Positions 41,402 through 49,944 of a stretch of 64,000 bases of DNA are shown piece after piece. The DNA is taken from assembly GCF_019200975.1 (NCBI RefSeq), contig NZ_JAHTMR010000017.1, forward strand, positions 55,908 through 119,907. Reading direction: 5' to 3'. Every line of letters begins with the position of its first letter. Positions within the stretch are counted from its first letter, which is position 1. Source of the stretch: Pseudomonas sp. PD9R (GTDB taxonomy: Bacteria > Pseudomonadota > Gammaproteobacteria > Pseudomonadales > Pseudomonadaceae). Both the position numbers and the translations under genes were made by a program. The notes below the pieces were generated by a model that was not told the origin of the DNA, did not search any database, and was given only the letters and a program-made list of their open reading frames with translations.

Positions 41402-42190
41402 ATGATGGAGCTGCATTCGGGTCTTGATTACAGCGGCAAGGTGGTGCTGGTCACCGGTGGCACCAAGGGCATCGGCGCCGGTATCGCGCTGGGGTTTCTG
41501 GCGGCCAACGCTCGGGTGATCGTGTGTGCCCGGCGCGAACCTGAACAGGTGCCGACGCTTGGAGGCAAGAGCTCGACGTTCATTGCCGCCGATGTGCGTG
41601 ACCACGATTCCCTGCAACGACTGTTCGGCACCATCGAGCGCGATTTCGGACGCCTCGACGTGGTGGTCAACAACGCCGGTGGCAGCCCTGCCGCCGACGC
41701 AGCCACGGCCTCGCCGAGGTTTCATGAAAGCATCATCGGTCTGAATCTGATCGCGCCGCTCAACGTCGCCCAGCACGCCAATCGGTTGATGCAGGCGCAG
41801 ACGCAGGGCGGCTGCATCGTCTTTATCGGCAGCATCAGTGCACTGCGTTCTTCGCCAGGCACCGCCGCTTATGGCGCGGCCAAGGCAGGGGTGTTGGCGC
41901 TGGTGCAATCGCTGGCGGTGGAGTGGGGGCCCAAGGTGCGGGTGGTGACGGTCAGTCCGGGCCTTGTGCGAACCGAGCTGGCCCATCTGCACTACGGCTC
42001 CGAGGCGGGTATCGCCGCCGTCGCGGCCGGTATTCCGGCTGCACGCATGGCGGTTGCCGAAGACATCGCCAACGCCTGTCTCTACATTGCATCACCGCTA
42101 GCCAGTTACGCCAGCGGTTGCAACCTGTTGCTGCATGGCGGTGGCGAACGCCCGGCATTTCTCGGTGCTGCGCAGGTTCTGCCCACCTGA
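41402..42190 (+). CDS. SDR family oxidoreductase, 262 aa
   Basis: Short-chain dehydrogenase/reductase with VTGGTKGIGAGIALGFLAANA (cofactor), CARREP (Arg after the second strand, suggesting NADPH), VVNNAGG, and the catalytic Ser/Tyr-x3-Lys in IVFIGSISALRSSPGTAAYGAAKAG. AAAGGAG precedes the ATG. It is the first gene of a long operon with MaoC-DUF35, acyl-CoA dehydrogenases, MaoC and a thiolase-fold protein. A 3-hydroxyacyl-CoA or ring hydroxyl oxidation is likely. Confidence 0.88.
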   Translation: MMELHSGLDYSGKVVLVTGGTKGIGAGIALGFLAANARVIVCARREPEQVPTLGGKSSTFIAADVRDHDSLQRLFGTIERDFGRLDVVVNNAGGSPAADAATASPRFHESIIGLNLIAPLNVAQHANRLMQAQTQGGCIVFIGSISALRSSPGTAAYGAAKAGVLALVQSLAVEWGPKVRVVTVSPGLVRTELAHLHYGSEAGIAAVAAGIPAARMAVAEDIANACLYIASPLASYASGCNLLLHGGGERPAFLGAAQVLPT

Positions 42191-42246
42191 TCGACCTATT
42201 GCGGCGACCGGGTTCGGTAGCCGCCTTCAATGTGAAGGAGACGACT

Positions 42247-43230
42247 TTGGCTGATCCACAATTGCTATCCAATGTGCGCGCCCTGGTGGGGCGCCAGTAC
42301 GGCCGCGTGTATGCCTGGGACGAGGTCAATGCACCGATGATTCGCCAGTGGTGCGAAGTCATGGGCGTGGACAACCCGCTATACACCGACCGGGACTTTG
42401 CCCTGGGCACCCAACATGAGGGCCTGATCGCCCCACCGGCCATGTTGCAGGTGTGGACCATGGAAGGCCTGCACGCCAACAACTATCCGCCTGGCTCCAC
42501 CGACGAGAACCCTTACGAGGTGCTCAAGGAAATGGAAGCCTATGGCTACGCCTCTACCGTGGCGGTGAACTCCGAGCTGAGTTTTACCCGTCCGGTGCGC
42601 CTGGGGGAAAAGCTCTACTACACCACGCGCCTGGATTCGGTTGGCGATGAAAAAACCACCGCCCTGGGCACCGGTTTTTTCGTCACGCTGGTGATGAGCC
42701 ATTTCGTCGAAAAGGCCGATGGAAAATCGCCCGGCGGTGACGAGCCAGTGGGCGAATTGCTGTTTCGCGTGTTCAAGTTTCGCCCGGCCAATGCCCAGGT
42801 GCCGGCCAAAGTCGAATCAGTTGCGGCCAAGCCCAAGCGCCCGCTACCCGGCATCAGCGACGACACGCGATTCTTCTGGGAAGGCTGCGAGAAGGGTCAG
42901 TTACTGATCCAGCGCTGTACCGCCTGCCAGACCCTGCGCCATCCACCGGCACCGGTCTGTATCGAATGCCACAGCTTCGATTGGGACACCGTCCAGGCCA
43001 GCGGCAAAGCATCGTTGTATTCGTTCGTGGTGATGCACTACCCGCAAGTCCCGCCGTTCGACTACCCCAACCCCATCGGCCTGATCGAGTTGGAAGAGGG
43101 CGTGCGCCTGATCGCCGGCCTGGTCGGTATCGAACGCGAGCAAATAAAAATCGGCCAGCGTTTGCAGGTCGAGTTCCAGACCTTCGATGACCAGCTGACC
43201 CTGCCAATGTTCCGGCCGGTAGAGGCATAG
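42247..43230 (+). CDS. MaoC-like hydratase fused to DUF35 (ChsH2-like), 327 aa
   Basis: Two-domain protein: residues ~1-160 are a MaoC/hot-dog hydratase-like domain (YAWDEVNAPMIRQWCEVMGVDNPLYTD, LIAPPAMLQVWTM), and ~195-327 a DUF35 domain with zinc-ribbon CTACQTLRHPPAPVCIEC and an OB fold. This order is that of mycobacterial ChsH2, which pairs with ChsH1 for hydration and whose DUF35 part binds the Ltp2 aldolase. The start is TTG, with GAAGGAG six bases before; no ATG fits. The neighbouring MaoC (44,344) and thiolase (44,781) genes are the expected partners. Confidence 0.85.
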   Translation: MADPQLLSNVRALVGRQYGRVYAWDEVNAPMIRQWCEVMGVDNPLYTDRDFALGTQHEGLIAPPAMLQVWTMEGLHANNYPPGSTDENPYEVLKEMEAYGYASTVAVNSELSFTRPVRLGEKLYYTTRLDSVGDEKTTALGTGFFVTLVMSHFVEKADGKSPGGDEPVGELLFRVFKFRPANAQVPAKVESVAAKPKRPLPGISDDTRFFWEGCEKGQLLIQRCTACQTLRHPPAPVCIECHSFDWDTVQASGKASLYSFVVMHYPQVPPFDYPNPIGLIELEEGVRLIAGLVGIEREQIKIGQRLQVEFQTFDDQLTLPMFRPVEA

Positions 43231-43238
43231 GAGCCACC

Positions 43239-44372
43239 ATGGATTTCGAATTGAGCGAAGACCAGCGCGCCATTGCGCAGATGGCCGACGGCCTGTTTGT
43301 CGACCATTGCCATGACGACTACATGCGTCAGTGGGACATCAGCGGCGAGCCGATGATGGCGCCGCTGTGGAAGCTGTGCATCGAGACCGGGCTGCAGGCC
43401 TTGGCCATTCCCGAAGAGCACGGCGGCAGCGGCCTGGGCATGACCGAACTGATGCTGGTGTTGCAAGCCCAGGGCAAGGCCCTGGCGCAGGTGCCGTTGT
43501 GGCGCCACCAATTGGCGGCCGCGACCCTGGCCCGATACGACGCGAGCGACAGTGCGGGGTGGATCGCCAAAGCAGCCTCCGGCGAGGTGCTGTTGAGCCT
43601 GTCCATCGATGGCTTGAACAGTGCGCTGGGTATCCAGTTGCAAGCACGTCCCTGCGCCGAAGGATGGTCGATCTACGGCCGGGTGACGGCGCTTTCTCTG
43701 GGCGATCAAGCCCAGGCCGCTTTGGTGCTGGTGCAGGTCGAGGGTCAACCGCGCTTGCTGTTGTTGGACCTCTCCGCGTCCGAGGTTCAACGGGTATCGG
43801 CCGTGCTGACCCATGGCGAAGCGGTGGCCGATCTGCACATCAAACGCTTGGTCGTGAACGACGAGGCGCTGTTGCCCATCGAGGCCGTTGCCTGGCTGGA
43901 ACTGCGCAGTGTGGCGGCACTGGCGGCCTTGCAACTGGGCGTCAGCGAAGGGCAGATCAGCCGCACTGTGGCGTATGTCAGCGAGCGCCGACAGTTCGAA
44001 CGCAGCATCGGCAGCTTTCAGGCCGTGCAGATGAGCATGGCCGACACCCATATCGCCGTCGAAGCCTTGCGCACGATGCTGTGGCAACTGGCTTACCGCA
44101 TCGATGCCGGTTTGCCAGCGCCCAGCGAAGCGTTGGCCACCGCGTGGATGGCCTGTGAAGCAGGGCACCGCATCGGCCATATCGCGCAGCACGTGCATGG
44201 CGGTATCGGGGTCGACCTGACGTACCCGATCCACCGTTTTCTCTATTGGAGCCGCGGCCTGTCCCTTGCCCTGGGTGGCTCGGCGGCAAGCCTGGAACGC
44301 CTTGGCGACTGGCTCAACGATAACGACAAGCTGGGATGGAAATATGACCTCGAAGAACACCAAGCGCTTTGA
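43239..44372 (+). CDS. Acyl-CoA dehydrogenase subunit 1 (FadE29/ChsE2-like), 377 aa
   Basis: Acyl-CoA dehydrogenase fold. The N-terminal helical domain (MDFELSEDQRAIAQMADGL, GLQALAIPEEHGGSGLGMTELMLVLQAQG) is intact. The usual beta-domain FAD contact (WTS) is not seen, while the C-terminal SERRQFERSIGSFQAVQMSMAD and HVHGGIGVDLTYPIHRFLY are well kept. This pattern fits one half of an alpha2beta2 enzyme such as ChsE1-ChsE2, where each subunit supplies only part of the active site. The partner is probably the 45,970 gene. Its 3' end overlaps the MaoC gene by 29 bases. Confidence 0.85.
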   Translation: MDFELSEDQRAIAQMADGLFVDHCHDDYMRQWDISGEPMMAPLWKLCIETGLQALAIPEEHGGSGLGMTELMLVLQAQGKALAQVPLWRHQLAAATLARYDASDSAGWIAKAASGEVLLSLSIDGLNSALGIQLQARPCAEGWSIYGRVTALSLGDQAQAALVLVQVEGQPRLLLLDLSASEVQRVSAVLTHGEAVADLHIKRLVVNDEALLPIEAVAWLELRSVAALAALQLGVSEGQISRTVAYVSERRQFERSIGSFQAVQMSMADTHIAVEALRTMLWQLAYRIDAGLPAPSEALATAWMACEAGHRIGHIAQHVHGGIGVDLTYPIHRFLYWSRGLSLALGGSAASLERLGDWLNDNDKLGWKYDLEEHQAL

Positions 44373-44763
44373 AGACGTGCGCCCCGGCGAAGTGCTGCCG
44401 GAGCTTGCCGTGCCCATCACGGTGACCCTGATCAACGGCGGCGCGATTGCCACCCGCGATTACTTTCCCGGTCACCACGACGCGGAGGCTGCCCGTGCCT
44501 TGGGCTCGCCCCACGTGTTCATGAACATCCTCACCACCAACGGGTTGGTGCAGCGGTTCATCGAACAGTGGGCCGGACCGCTGGCGCGATTCACCGCGCT
44601 GAAAATCAAGCTCGGCGCGCCGAACTATCCCGGCGACTGCATGACCTTCAGCGGCAGCGTCACCGGCGTTGATGCAGACACTCGTTCGGTGGAAATCACC
44701 TTGAGCGGCAAAAATTCCATGGGCAACCACGTGACCGGTACGGTCGCGCTGGTCTTGCCCTGA
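44344..44763 (+). CDS. MaoC family dehydratase (ChsH1-like), 139 aa
   Basis: Single hot-dog domain of the MaoC type: RFEDVRPGEVLPELAVPITVTLI at the start, RDYFPGHHDAEAARALGSPHVFMNI with the hydratase-like Asp/His region, and PNYPGDCMTFSGSVTGV near the end. Size and place match ChsH1, the catalytic partner of ChsH2 in steroid side-chain hydration. It starts inside the 3' end of the preceding dehydrogenase gene, so translation is coupled. Confidence 0.85.
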   Translation: MTSKNTKRFEDVRPGEVLPELAVPITVTLINGGAIATRDYFPGHHDAEAARALGSPHVFMNILTTNGLVQRFIEQWAGPLARFTALKIKLGAPNYPGDCMTFSGSVTGVDADTRSVEITLSGKNSMGNHVTGTVALVLP

Positions 44764-44780
44764 CAGCCGGAGAGACACAG

Positions 44781-45959
44781 ATGACTGATTCATCGATTTC
44801 CGGGCGCGCCGCGATCGTTGGCCTCGGCGCGACCGAATTTTCCAAGAACTCCGGACGCACAGAATTGCGCCTGGCCATGGAAGCCACCTTGAGTGCGCTC
44901 AAGGACGCCGGCATCGATCCGAACGAAGTCGACGGCTTCAGCTCCTATTCGGTGGACAAGGTTCCTGACTACGAAATCGCCCGCTTGCTCGGCTGCAAAG
45001 ACGTCAAGTTTTTCTCCCAGGTGCCCCACGGCGGCGGCGCGGCTTGCGGCCCGGTGATGCACGCCGCGATGGCAGTGGCTACCGGTGTGGCGAAAGTGGT
45101 GGTGGTGTATCGAGCCATGAACGAGCGTTCCTGGTATCGCTTCGGCACCGGAAGCTACGGCTTCGCGTCGACGCCGACCTTCGACAACGTCAACTACGGC
45201 TGGTACATGCCCCACGGTCTCCATACACCGGCAGCCTGGGTCGGGATGTTTGCCCAGCGCTACATGCACACCTATGGCGCCACCTCCGAAGATTTCGGCC
45301 GGGTCGCGGTAGCGGCGCGGGATTTTGCCGCCACCAACCCCAATGCGTTTTTCCACGGCAAGCCGATCACCCTCGAAGAGCACCAGGCTTCGCGCTGGAT
45401 CTGCGAGCCACTGCACTTGCTCGACTGCTGCCAGGAATCCGATGGCGCCGTGGCGATGGTCATCACTTCGGCCGAACGTGCCCGTGACCTGCGGCAGAAA
45501 CCCGTGACCATCAAGGCCGGCTCCCAGGGCATTAGCCACGGCCAGCAGAGCATGACCTCGTTCTACCGCGATGACATCACCGGTCTGCCGGAAATGGGCG
45601 TGGTCGCCCGCGAGCTGTATCGCCAGTCGGGCCTGGGCCCGGAGGCGTTCCAGACCGCCGTGATCTACGACCACTTCACCCCGTTCGTGTTGCCGCAGCT
45701 GGAAGAATTCGGCTTTGTCAAACGCGGCGAAGCCAAGGAATTCATCCGTGCCGGTCACCACGCCCGAGGCGGCAAACTGCCGATCAACACCCACGGCGGG
45801 CAACTGGGCGAAGCCTACATCCACGGCATGAACGGCATTGCCGAAGCGGTGCGCCAGGTGCGTGGCACGGCCGTCAACCAGGTGGCGGATGTTGAAAACG
45901 TGCTGGTCACCGCCGGCACCGGCGTACCCACCAGCGGCCTGATTCTCGGCGCAGCCTAA
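44781..45959 (+). CDS. Thiolase-fold lipid-transfer protein (Ltp2-like, candidate aldolase), 392 aa
   Basis: SCP-x/thiolase-fold protein. Features are AAIVGLGATEFSKNSGRTELRLAMEA at the start, VPHGGGAACGPVMHAAMAVATG at the nucleophile loop, CQESDGAVAMVITSAERA in the middle and NTHGGQLGEAYIHGMNG at the end. In true thiolases the second half keeps further Cys/His residues; here the pattern is that of Ltp2-type enzymes, which act as retro-aldolases on 17-hydroxy steroid acyl-CoA together with a DUF35 partner. That partner would be the DUF35 part of the 42,247 gene (inference from family). Confidence 0.85.
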   Translation: MTDSSISGRAAIVGLGATEFSKNSGRTELRLAMEATLSALKDAGIDPNEVDGFSSYSVDKVPDYEIARLLGCKDVKFFSQVPHGGGAACGPVMHAAMAVATGVAKVVVVYRAMNERSWYRFGTGSYGFASTPTFDNVNYGWYMPHGLHTPAAWVGMFAQRYMHTYGATSEDFGRVAVAARDFAATNPNAFFHGKPITLEEHQASRWICEPLHLLDCCQESDGAVAMVITSAERARDLRQKPVTIKAGSQGISHGQQSMTSFYRDDITGLPEMGVVARELYRQSGLGPEAFQTAVIYDHFTPFVLPQLEEFGFVKRGEAKEFIRAGHHARGGKLPINTHGGQLGEAYIHGMNGIAEAVRQVRGTAVNQVADVENVLVTAGTGVPTSGLILGAA

Positions 45960-45969
45960 GGAGCAGCAG

Positions 45970-47139
45970 ATGTTCGTCGACCTCACTCCCGAACAACATG
46001 CCCTGCGCCACAAGGTGCGGGACTATTTCCAGGCCCTGATGACCCCGGACATGCGCGACCAGTTGCGCGGCCAGGAAGGCGGCGAGCTGTATCGCCAGAC
46101 CATCCGCCAGATGGGCCGCGATGGCTGGCTCGCAGTCGGCTGGCCCAAGGCCCATGGCGGCCAGGGCTACGCCGCTACCGAACAGTTGATCTTCTTCGAA
46201 GAAGCCAACATCGCCGGGGCGCCATTGCCATTCGTGACCATCAGCACCGTGGGTCCGGCCTTGATGGCTCATGGCAGCCCATTGCAGAAAGAGCGCTTCC
46301 TGCCCGGCATTGCCGCGGGCGAAATCATGTTCGCCATCGGGTACTCGGAACCGGATGCCGGCAGCGATTTGGCGGTGCTGAAAACCAGTGCCCGTCAGGA
46401 CGATGAAGGCTTCGTGGTCAATGGCAACAAGTTGTGGACCTCGGGTGCCGAGTCCGCCGACTTCATCTGGCTGGCGGCGCGTACCGATCCGACCCAGGCG
46501 CGGCACAAAGGCATTTCGCTGCTGATCGTCGACACCACGACACCGGGTTTCTCCCACACCCTGATTCGCACCACCAGCAACCCGACCACGGCCACCTACT
46601 ACGACAACGTACGGGTGCCCAACGAGATGCTGGTGGGTGAGTTGCACGGTGGCTGGAAGCTGATCACCTCGCAACTGAACCACGAACGCCTCGGCCTCGG
46701 CACCTGGTCGGACAAGGTCGTGGCGCTGTTTCGCCGGGTCTACCTGTGGGCGCGGGCTCGCGACGAACAGGGCCATCGGGCGATGGACAAAGCCTGGGTG
46801 CGCAGTTCGCTGGCCGAGTGTTATGCGCGGCTGGAGGCGATGCGCCTGATCAACATGCGCATTGCTTCGGACCTCGAACTCGACCGCATGGACGTGGCAC
46901 TGAGTTCGACCACCAAGGTGTTTGGCTCGGAGTCGGCCGTCGAGATCCTGCGCAAGCTGGCGGCGATCCTCGGCGCCAATGGCTCGATGCGCAGCGGTTC
47001 GGCCGCAGCGCTGTTGAACGGCGAGCTGGAATACGAGGTGCGCAGTTCGGTGACCCTGACATTTGGCGGTGGCACCAATGAAATCCAGCGCGAATTGATC
47101 GCCCAGTTCGGTCTCGGCATGCCGCGCGCCCCACGCTGA
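45970..47139 (+). CDS. Acyl-CoA dehydrogenase subunit 2 (FadE28/ChsE1-like), 389 aa
   Basis: Acyl-CoA dehydrogenase with an intact central FAD site: FAIGYSEPDAGSDLAVLKTSA, NGNKLWTSGAESADFIWLAARTD, ITSQLNHERLGLG, and the C-terminal LTFGGGTNEIQRELIAQ. It complements what the 43,239 protein lacks, so an alpha-beta pair is likely. Only ten bases separate it from the thiolase gene. Together with the four preceding genes it completes all five functions of the mycobacterial igr set (fadE28, fadE29, chsH2, chsH1, ltp2) apart from the P450. Confidence 0.88.
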   Translation: MFVDLTPEQHALRHKVRDYFQALMTPDMRDQLRGQEGGELYRQTIRQMGRDGWLAVGWPKAHGGQGYAATEQLIFFEEANIAGAPLPFVTISTVGPALMAHGSPLQKERFLPGIAAGEIMFAIGYSEPDAGSDLAVLKTSARQDDEGFVVNGNKLWTSGAESADFIWLAARTDPTQARHKGISLLIVDTTTPGFSHTLIRTTSNPTTATYYDNVRVPNEMLVGELHGGWKLITSQLNHERLGLGTWSDKVVALFRRVYLWARARDEQGHRAMDKAWVRSSLAECYARLEAMRLINMRIASDLELDRMDVALSSTTKVFGSESAVEILRKLAAILGANGSMRSGSAAALLNGELEYEVRSSVTLTFGGGTNEIQRELIAQFGLGMPRAPR

Positions 47140-47167
47140 CGTTCGTCCATCAAAAAACAAAAAACAT

Positions 47168-47191
47168 GCTCGCCCCAAAAACGGGGCGGGC
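47168..47191. other. Hairpin between acyl-CoA dehydrogenase genes
   Basis: GCTCGCCCC/GGGGCGGGC 9-bp stem (one G-T pair) in the 64-base gap; on the minus strand it is followed by T runs. It could reduce read-through or protect the upstream mRNA. Confidence 0.5.
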
Positions 47192-47203
47192 AAGGGGACT
47201 TTC

Positions 47204-48424
47204 ATGAGCACTATCGAGCAATTCCGGCACGACACCCGTGCCTGGCTGGAGGCTAACTGCCCACCGTCGATGCGCACCGGCATGGCGGAAGGCGATGTGG
47301 TGTGGGGCAGCCAGAACCCGCAGTTTCCCTGCGAAGACGCGCGCCTGTGGTTCGAACGCATGCGCGACAAACGCTGGTTTTGCCCCGAGTGGCCCGAGGA
47401 GTATGGCGGCGCCGGCCTGAGCGACGAGCAACTGGCGGTGCTGGAAAGCGAGATGCGCCGCATCAAGTGCCGGCCGCCACAGATCAACCTTGGTATCTGG
47501 ATGCTCGGTCCTGTGTTGCTGGCCTTCGGCAGTGAACAACAGAAACGTGATCTATTGCCGCCGATTGCCCGTGGTGAAGTGCGCTGGTGCCAAGGCTTCT
47601 CCGAGCCGAACGCCGGTTCCGACCTGGCCAGCCTGAAGATGGCCGCACGTGATGCCGGCGATCACTTCGTGGTGGACGGCAGCAAGATCTGGACCTCCTA
47701 CGGTGACAAGTCCGACTGGATGTATGCCTTGGTGCGCACCGACTTCAGCGCACCGAAACACGAAGGCATCAGCCTGATCGTGCTGGACATGCGCAGCCCT
47801 GGCGTCAAGCCGCAGCCGATCGATTTGATCAGCGGCAAATCGGCGTTCTGCCAGGTGTTTTTCGACAGTGTAAAAGTGCCCAAGAGCCAGTTGATCGGGC
47901 CATTGAACGGCGGCTGGAACCTGGCCAAGTACCTGTTGCAGCACGAACGCAAGGCCATGTCGAAATTCGGCGAGTTCAGCCTGCCGTCGCACTTCGACCT
48001 GCTGGCGCTGATGCGCAAATACGTGCCAGCGCCGCAGAGCCAAAGTGAACACGCCTTGCAGGCTCGGGCCACGGCCTGTGCGATGAACGAGCATGCCTAC
48101 AACCTGACTGTGCAGCGCATGGGTGAAGAAGCGCGGGCCGGCGAAGACATCGGCGGCCTGATGTCGATCATGAAGCTGGTGCACACCGAACAGGAGCGCG
48201 ACAAATTCGAAGTGCTGCTCGACGCCATGGCCGGGCATGCCTTCGGCTGGGACAGCACGGCATTCAGCGAACAGCAAATGGCGATTACCCGCGCCTGGTT
48301 GAACAGCTATGCGCTGACCATCTCGGGTGGGTCCTCGGAGGTCCAGCTCAATGTCATCGCCAAGCGTGTGCTTGGTTTGCCTGAAGTGAAGAAGCCCGCA
48401 GTGAAAACAGGAGCACAGCCATGA
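47204..48424 (+). CDS. Acyl-CoA dehydrogenase subunit 3, 406 aa
   Basis: Acyl-CoA dehydrogenase with a complete FAD site: WCQGFSEPNAGSDLASLKMAARD, SKIWTSYGDKSDWMYALVRTD, GGWNLAKYLLQHERKAMSKF, and TISGGSSEVQLNVIAKRVLGLP. FadE26/FadE28-like layout. It ends in an ATGA overlap with the next dehydrogenase gene, strongly suggesting a second heteromeric alpha-beta pair. A ribosome binding site (AAGGGGAC) precedes the ATG. Confidence 0.88.
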   Translation: MSTIEQFRHDTRAWLEANCPPSMRTGMAEGDVVWGSQNPQFPCEDARLWFERMRDKRWFCPEWPEEYGGAGLSDEQLAVLESEMRRIKCRPPQINLGIWMLGPVLLAFGSEQQKRDLLPPIARGEVRWCQGFSEPNAGSDLASLKMAARDAGDHFVVDGSKIWTSYGDKSDWMYALVRTDFSAPKHEGISLIVLDMRSPGVKPQPIDLISGKSAFCQVFFDSVKVPKSQLIGPLNGGWNLAKYLLQHERKAMSKFGEFSLPSHFDLLALMRKYVPAPQSQSEHALQARATACAMNEHAYNLTVQRMGEEARAGEDIGGLMSIMKLVHTEQERDKFEVLLDAMAGHAFGWDSTAFSEQQMAITRAWLNSYALTISGGSSEVQLNVIAKRVLGLPEVKKPAVKTGAQP

Positions 48425-49563
48425 GCCTGCGTTATAGCGATGACCAGCGTTTGCTGGCCGACAGCGCCCGAGACTTTCTCGCCGCCCGCAGCCCGGTGAG
48501 TGCACAGCGTCGACTGCGCGATGACGCGGTGACCCTGGGCTTCGAGCCGCACCTGTGGCGCGAAGCTGTGGAGTTGGGCTGGAGCGCGATTCCGTTTCCT
48601 GAAGCATTCGGTGGCCTGGATTTCGGCTGTAAAGGTTTGGGGCCGATCTTCGAATCCATGGGCCGCAACCTGTCCGCTACGCCGCTGTTGTCCAGTGTGG
48701 TACTCGGCGGTTCGCTGTTGCATCTGGCAGGCAATTCGGCGCAGCAGACGCACTGGTTGCCAGCGGTGATCGGTGGCGAACAGCGCCTGGCTTTGGCCGT
48801 GGACGAACGCTCGCGCCATGACCCGAGCCAGGTTGTCCTGGAAGCGAAGGCAGAGGGGCAGGGTTATCGCCTGCATGGCGACAAGTACTGGGTGGTCGAC
48901 GGCTTGGGTGCCGACGCCTACGTGGTGGCGGCGCGCACGTCCGGTCAATCGGGCGACACGCAGGGCATCAGCTTGTTTCTGGTGCCAGCCGATACGCAGG
49001 GTTTGACCGTCAGCGCCTTGCCGCTGATCGATTCCCGCAACAGCGCACGCCTGCAACTGGACCAGGTGCAACTGGGCAGCGACGCATTACTGGGTAGCCT
49101 GGGCGAGGGCTGGACCGCGCTGGAAACCGCGCTGGATCGTGGCCGCGTCTGCCTCGCGGCGGAGCTGTTGGGAATGGCCGAGCAACTGTTCGAAACCACG
49201 CTGGAATACCTCAAGACCCGTGTGCAGTTCGACACGCCTATCGGCACTTTCCAGGTGCTGCAACATCGCGCTGCGCAAATGTTCATCGACCTCGCGCTGA
49301 GCCGCAGCGCCCTGATGGCAGCGCTGGAAACCCTGGATGACGCCACCCTCGAACTGTCGCAACGGGCTCGACTGGTCAGCCTGGCGAAATGGAAGGCCGG
49401 CGACACGGCGATCAAGGTGGCCAACGAAGCGGTGCAGATGCACGGCGGTATTGGCGTCACCGACGAGCTGGACGTTGGCCTGTATCTCAAGCGCGTCCGC
49501 GTCGCGCAGAGCTGCCTGGGCGACCGGGATTTCCATTGCGAACGTTATTCGACCAACGCGTAG
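48421..49563 (+). CDS. Acyl-CoA dehydrogenase subunit 4, 380 aa
   Basis: Acyl-CoA dehydrogenase of the partner-subunit type: SLRYSDDQRLLADSARDFLAARSP at the start, WVVDGLGADAYVVAARTSG in place of the usual WTS FAD motif, GRVCLAAELLGMAEQLFETT, YLKTRVQFDTPIGTFQVLQHRAAQM and AVQMHGGIGVTDELDVGLYL. Translationally coupled to the 47,204 gene. The pair probably desaturates a second acyl-CoA of the pathway or a different chain length. Followed by a 380-base gap filled with REP elements. Confidence 0.87.
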   Translation: MSLRYSDDQRLLADSARDFLAARSPVSAQRRLRDDAVTLGFEPHLWREAVELGWSAIPFPEAFGGLDFGCKGLGPIFESMGRNLSATPLLSSVVLGGSLLHLAGNSAQQTHWLPAVIGGEQRLALAVDERSRHDPSQVVLEAKAEGQGYRLHGDKYWVVDGLGADAYVVAARTSGQSGDTQGISLFLVPADTQGLTVSALPLIDSRNSARLQLDQVQLGSDALLGSLGEGWTALETALDRGRVCLAAELLGMAEQLFETTLEYLKTRVQFDTPIGTFQVLQHRAAQMFIDLALSRSALMAALETLDDATLELSQRARLVSLAKWKAGDTAIKVANEAVQMHGGIGVTDELDVGLYLKRVRVAQSCLGDRDFHCERYSTNA

Positions 49564-49566
49564 ACG

Positions 49567-49648
49567 CCAGGCTGCCGGCGAAGATCGATCACGCCCTGCA
49601 CCTGAAATACCGCGACTCCTGGTTCGCGGGCAAGCCTCGCTCCTACAA
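49567..49648. repeat. REP palindrome 1 of a three-copy array
   Basis: GCCAGGCTGCCGGCGAAGAT...TTCGCGGGCAAGCCTCGCTC; same REP class as 34,087 and 35,805. Confidence 0.75.
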
Positions 49649-49914
49649 GGGATCGCGGGTGTCCGCAGTATTTGCAAACGACACGTTACCTGTAGGAGCG
49701 AGCCTGCTCGCGATAGCGGAGTGTCAGGCAATGCAGATGTTGAAAGTGCCGGCCCCTTCGCGAGCAGGCTCGCTCCTACAAGGGATCAGAGGTGTCCGCA
49801 GTATTTGCATTCACACATCCCCCTGTGGGAGCGGGCTTGCTCGCGAAGGCGGAGTGTCAGGCAATAAAGAAATTGAATGTGCCGGCCCCTTCGCGAGCAG
49901 GCTCGCTCCCACAA
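49646..49914. repeat. Tandem ~130-bp duplication carrying REP palindromes 2 and 3
   Basis: Unit 1 (49,646-49,777) and unit 2 (49,778-49,914) both start ACAAGGGATC(A/G)(C/G), continue GTGTCCGCAGTATTTGCA, hold GGAGCGxGCxTGCTCGCGA, GGAGTGTCAGGCAAT, GTGCCGGCCCCTTCGCGAGC and end GCTCGCTCC. They were made by duplication of one REP with its flanks. The whole 49,564-49,944 gap is repeat, with no gene. Confidence 0.85.
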
Positions 49915-49944
49915 GATCTTTCGGTTGTTCTGGAGAAAACACAG

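Noticed and set aside
44781..45959. Simple beta-ketothiolase call
   Set aside because: The nucleophile loop reads GGGAACGPVMH rather than the usual thiolase CxS/GC motif, and the neighbours are MaoC and DUF35 genes, favouring an Ltp2-type function.
49567..49914. Repeat array considered as CRISPR
   Set aside because: Repeats are palindromic REP units with long, related spacers; no cas genes nearby.
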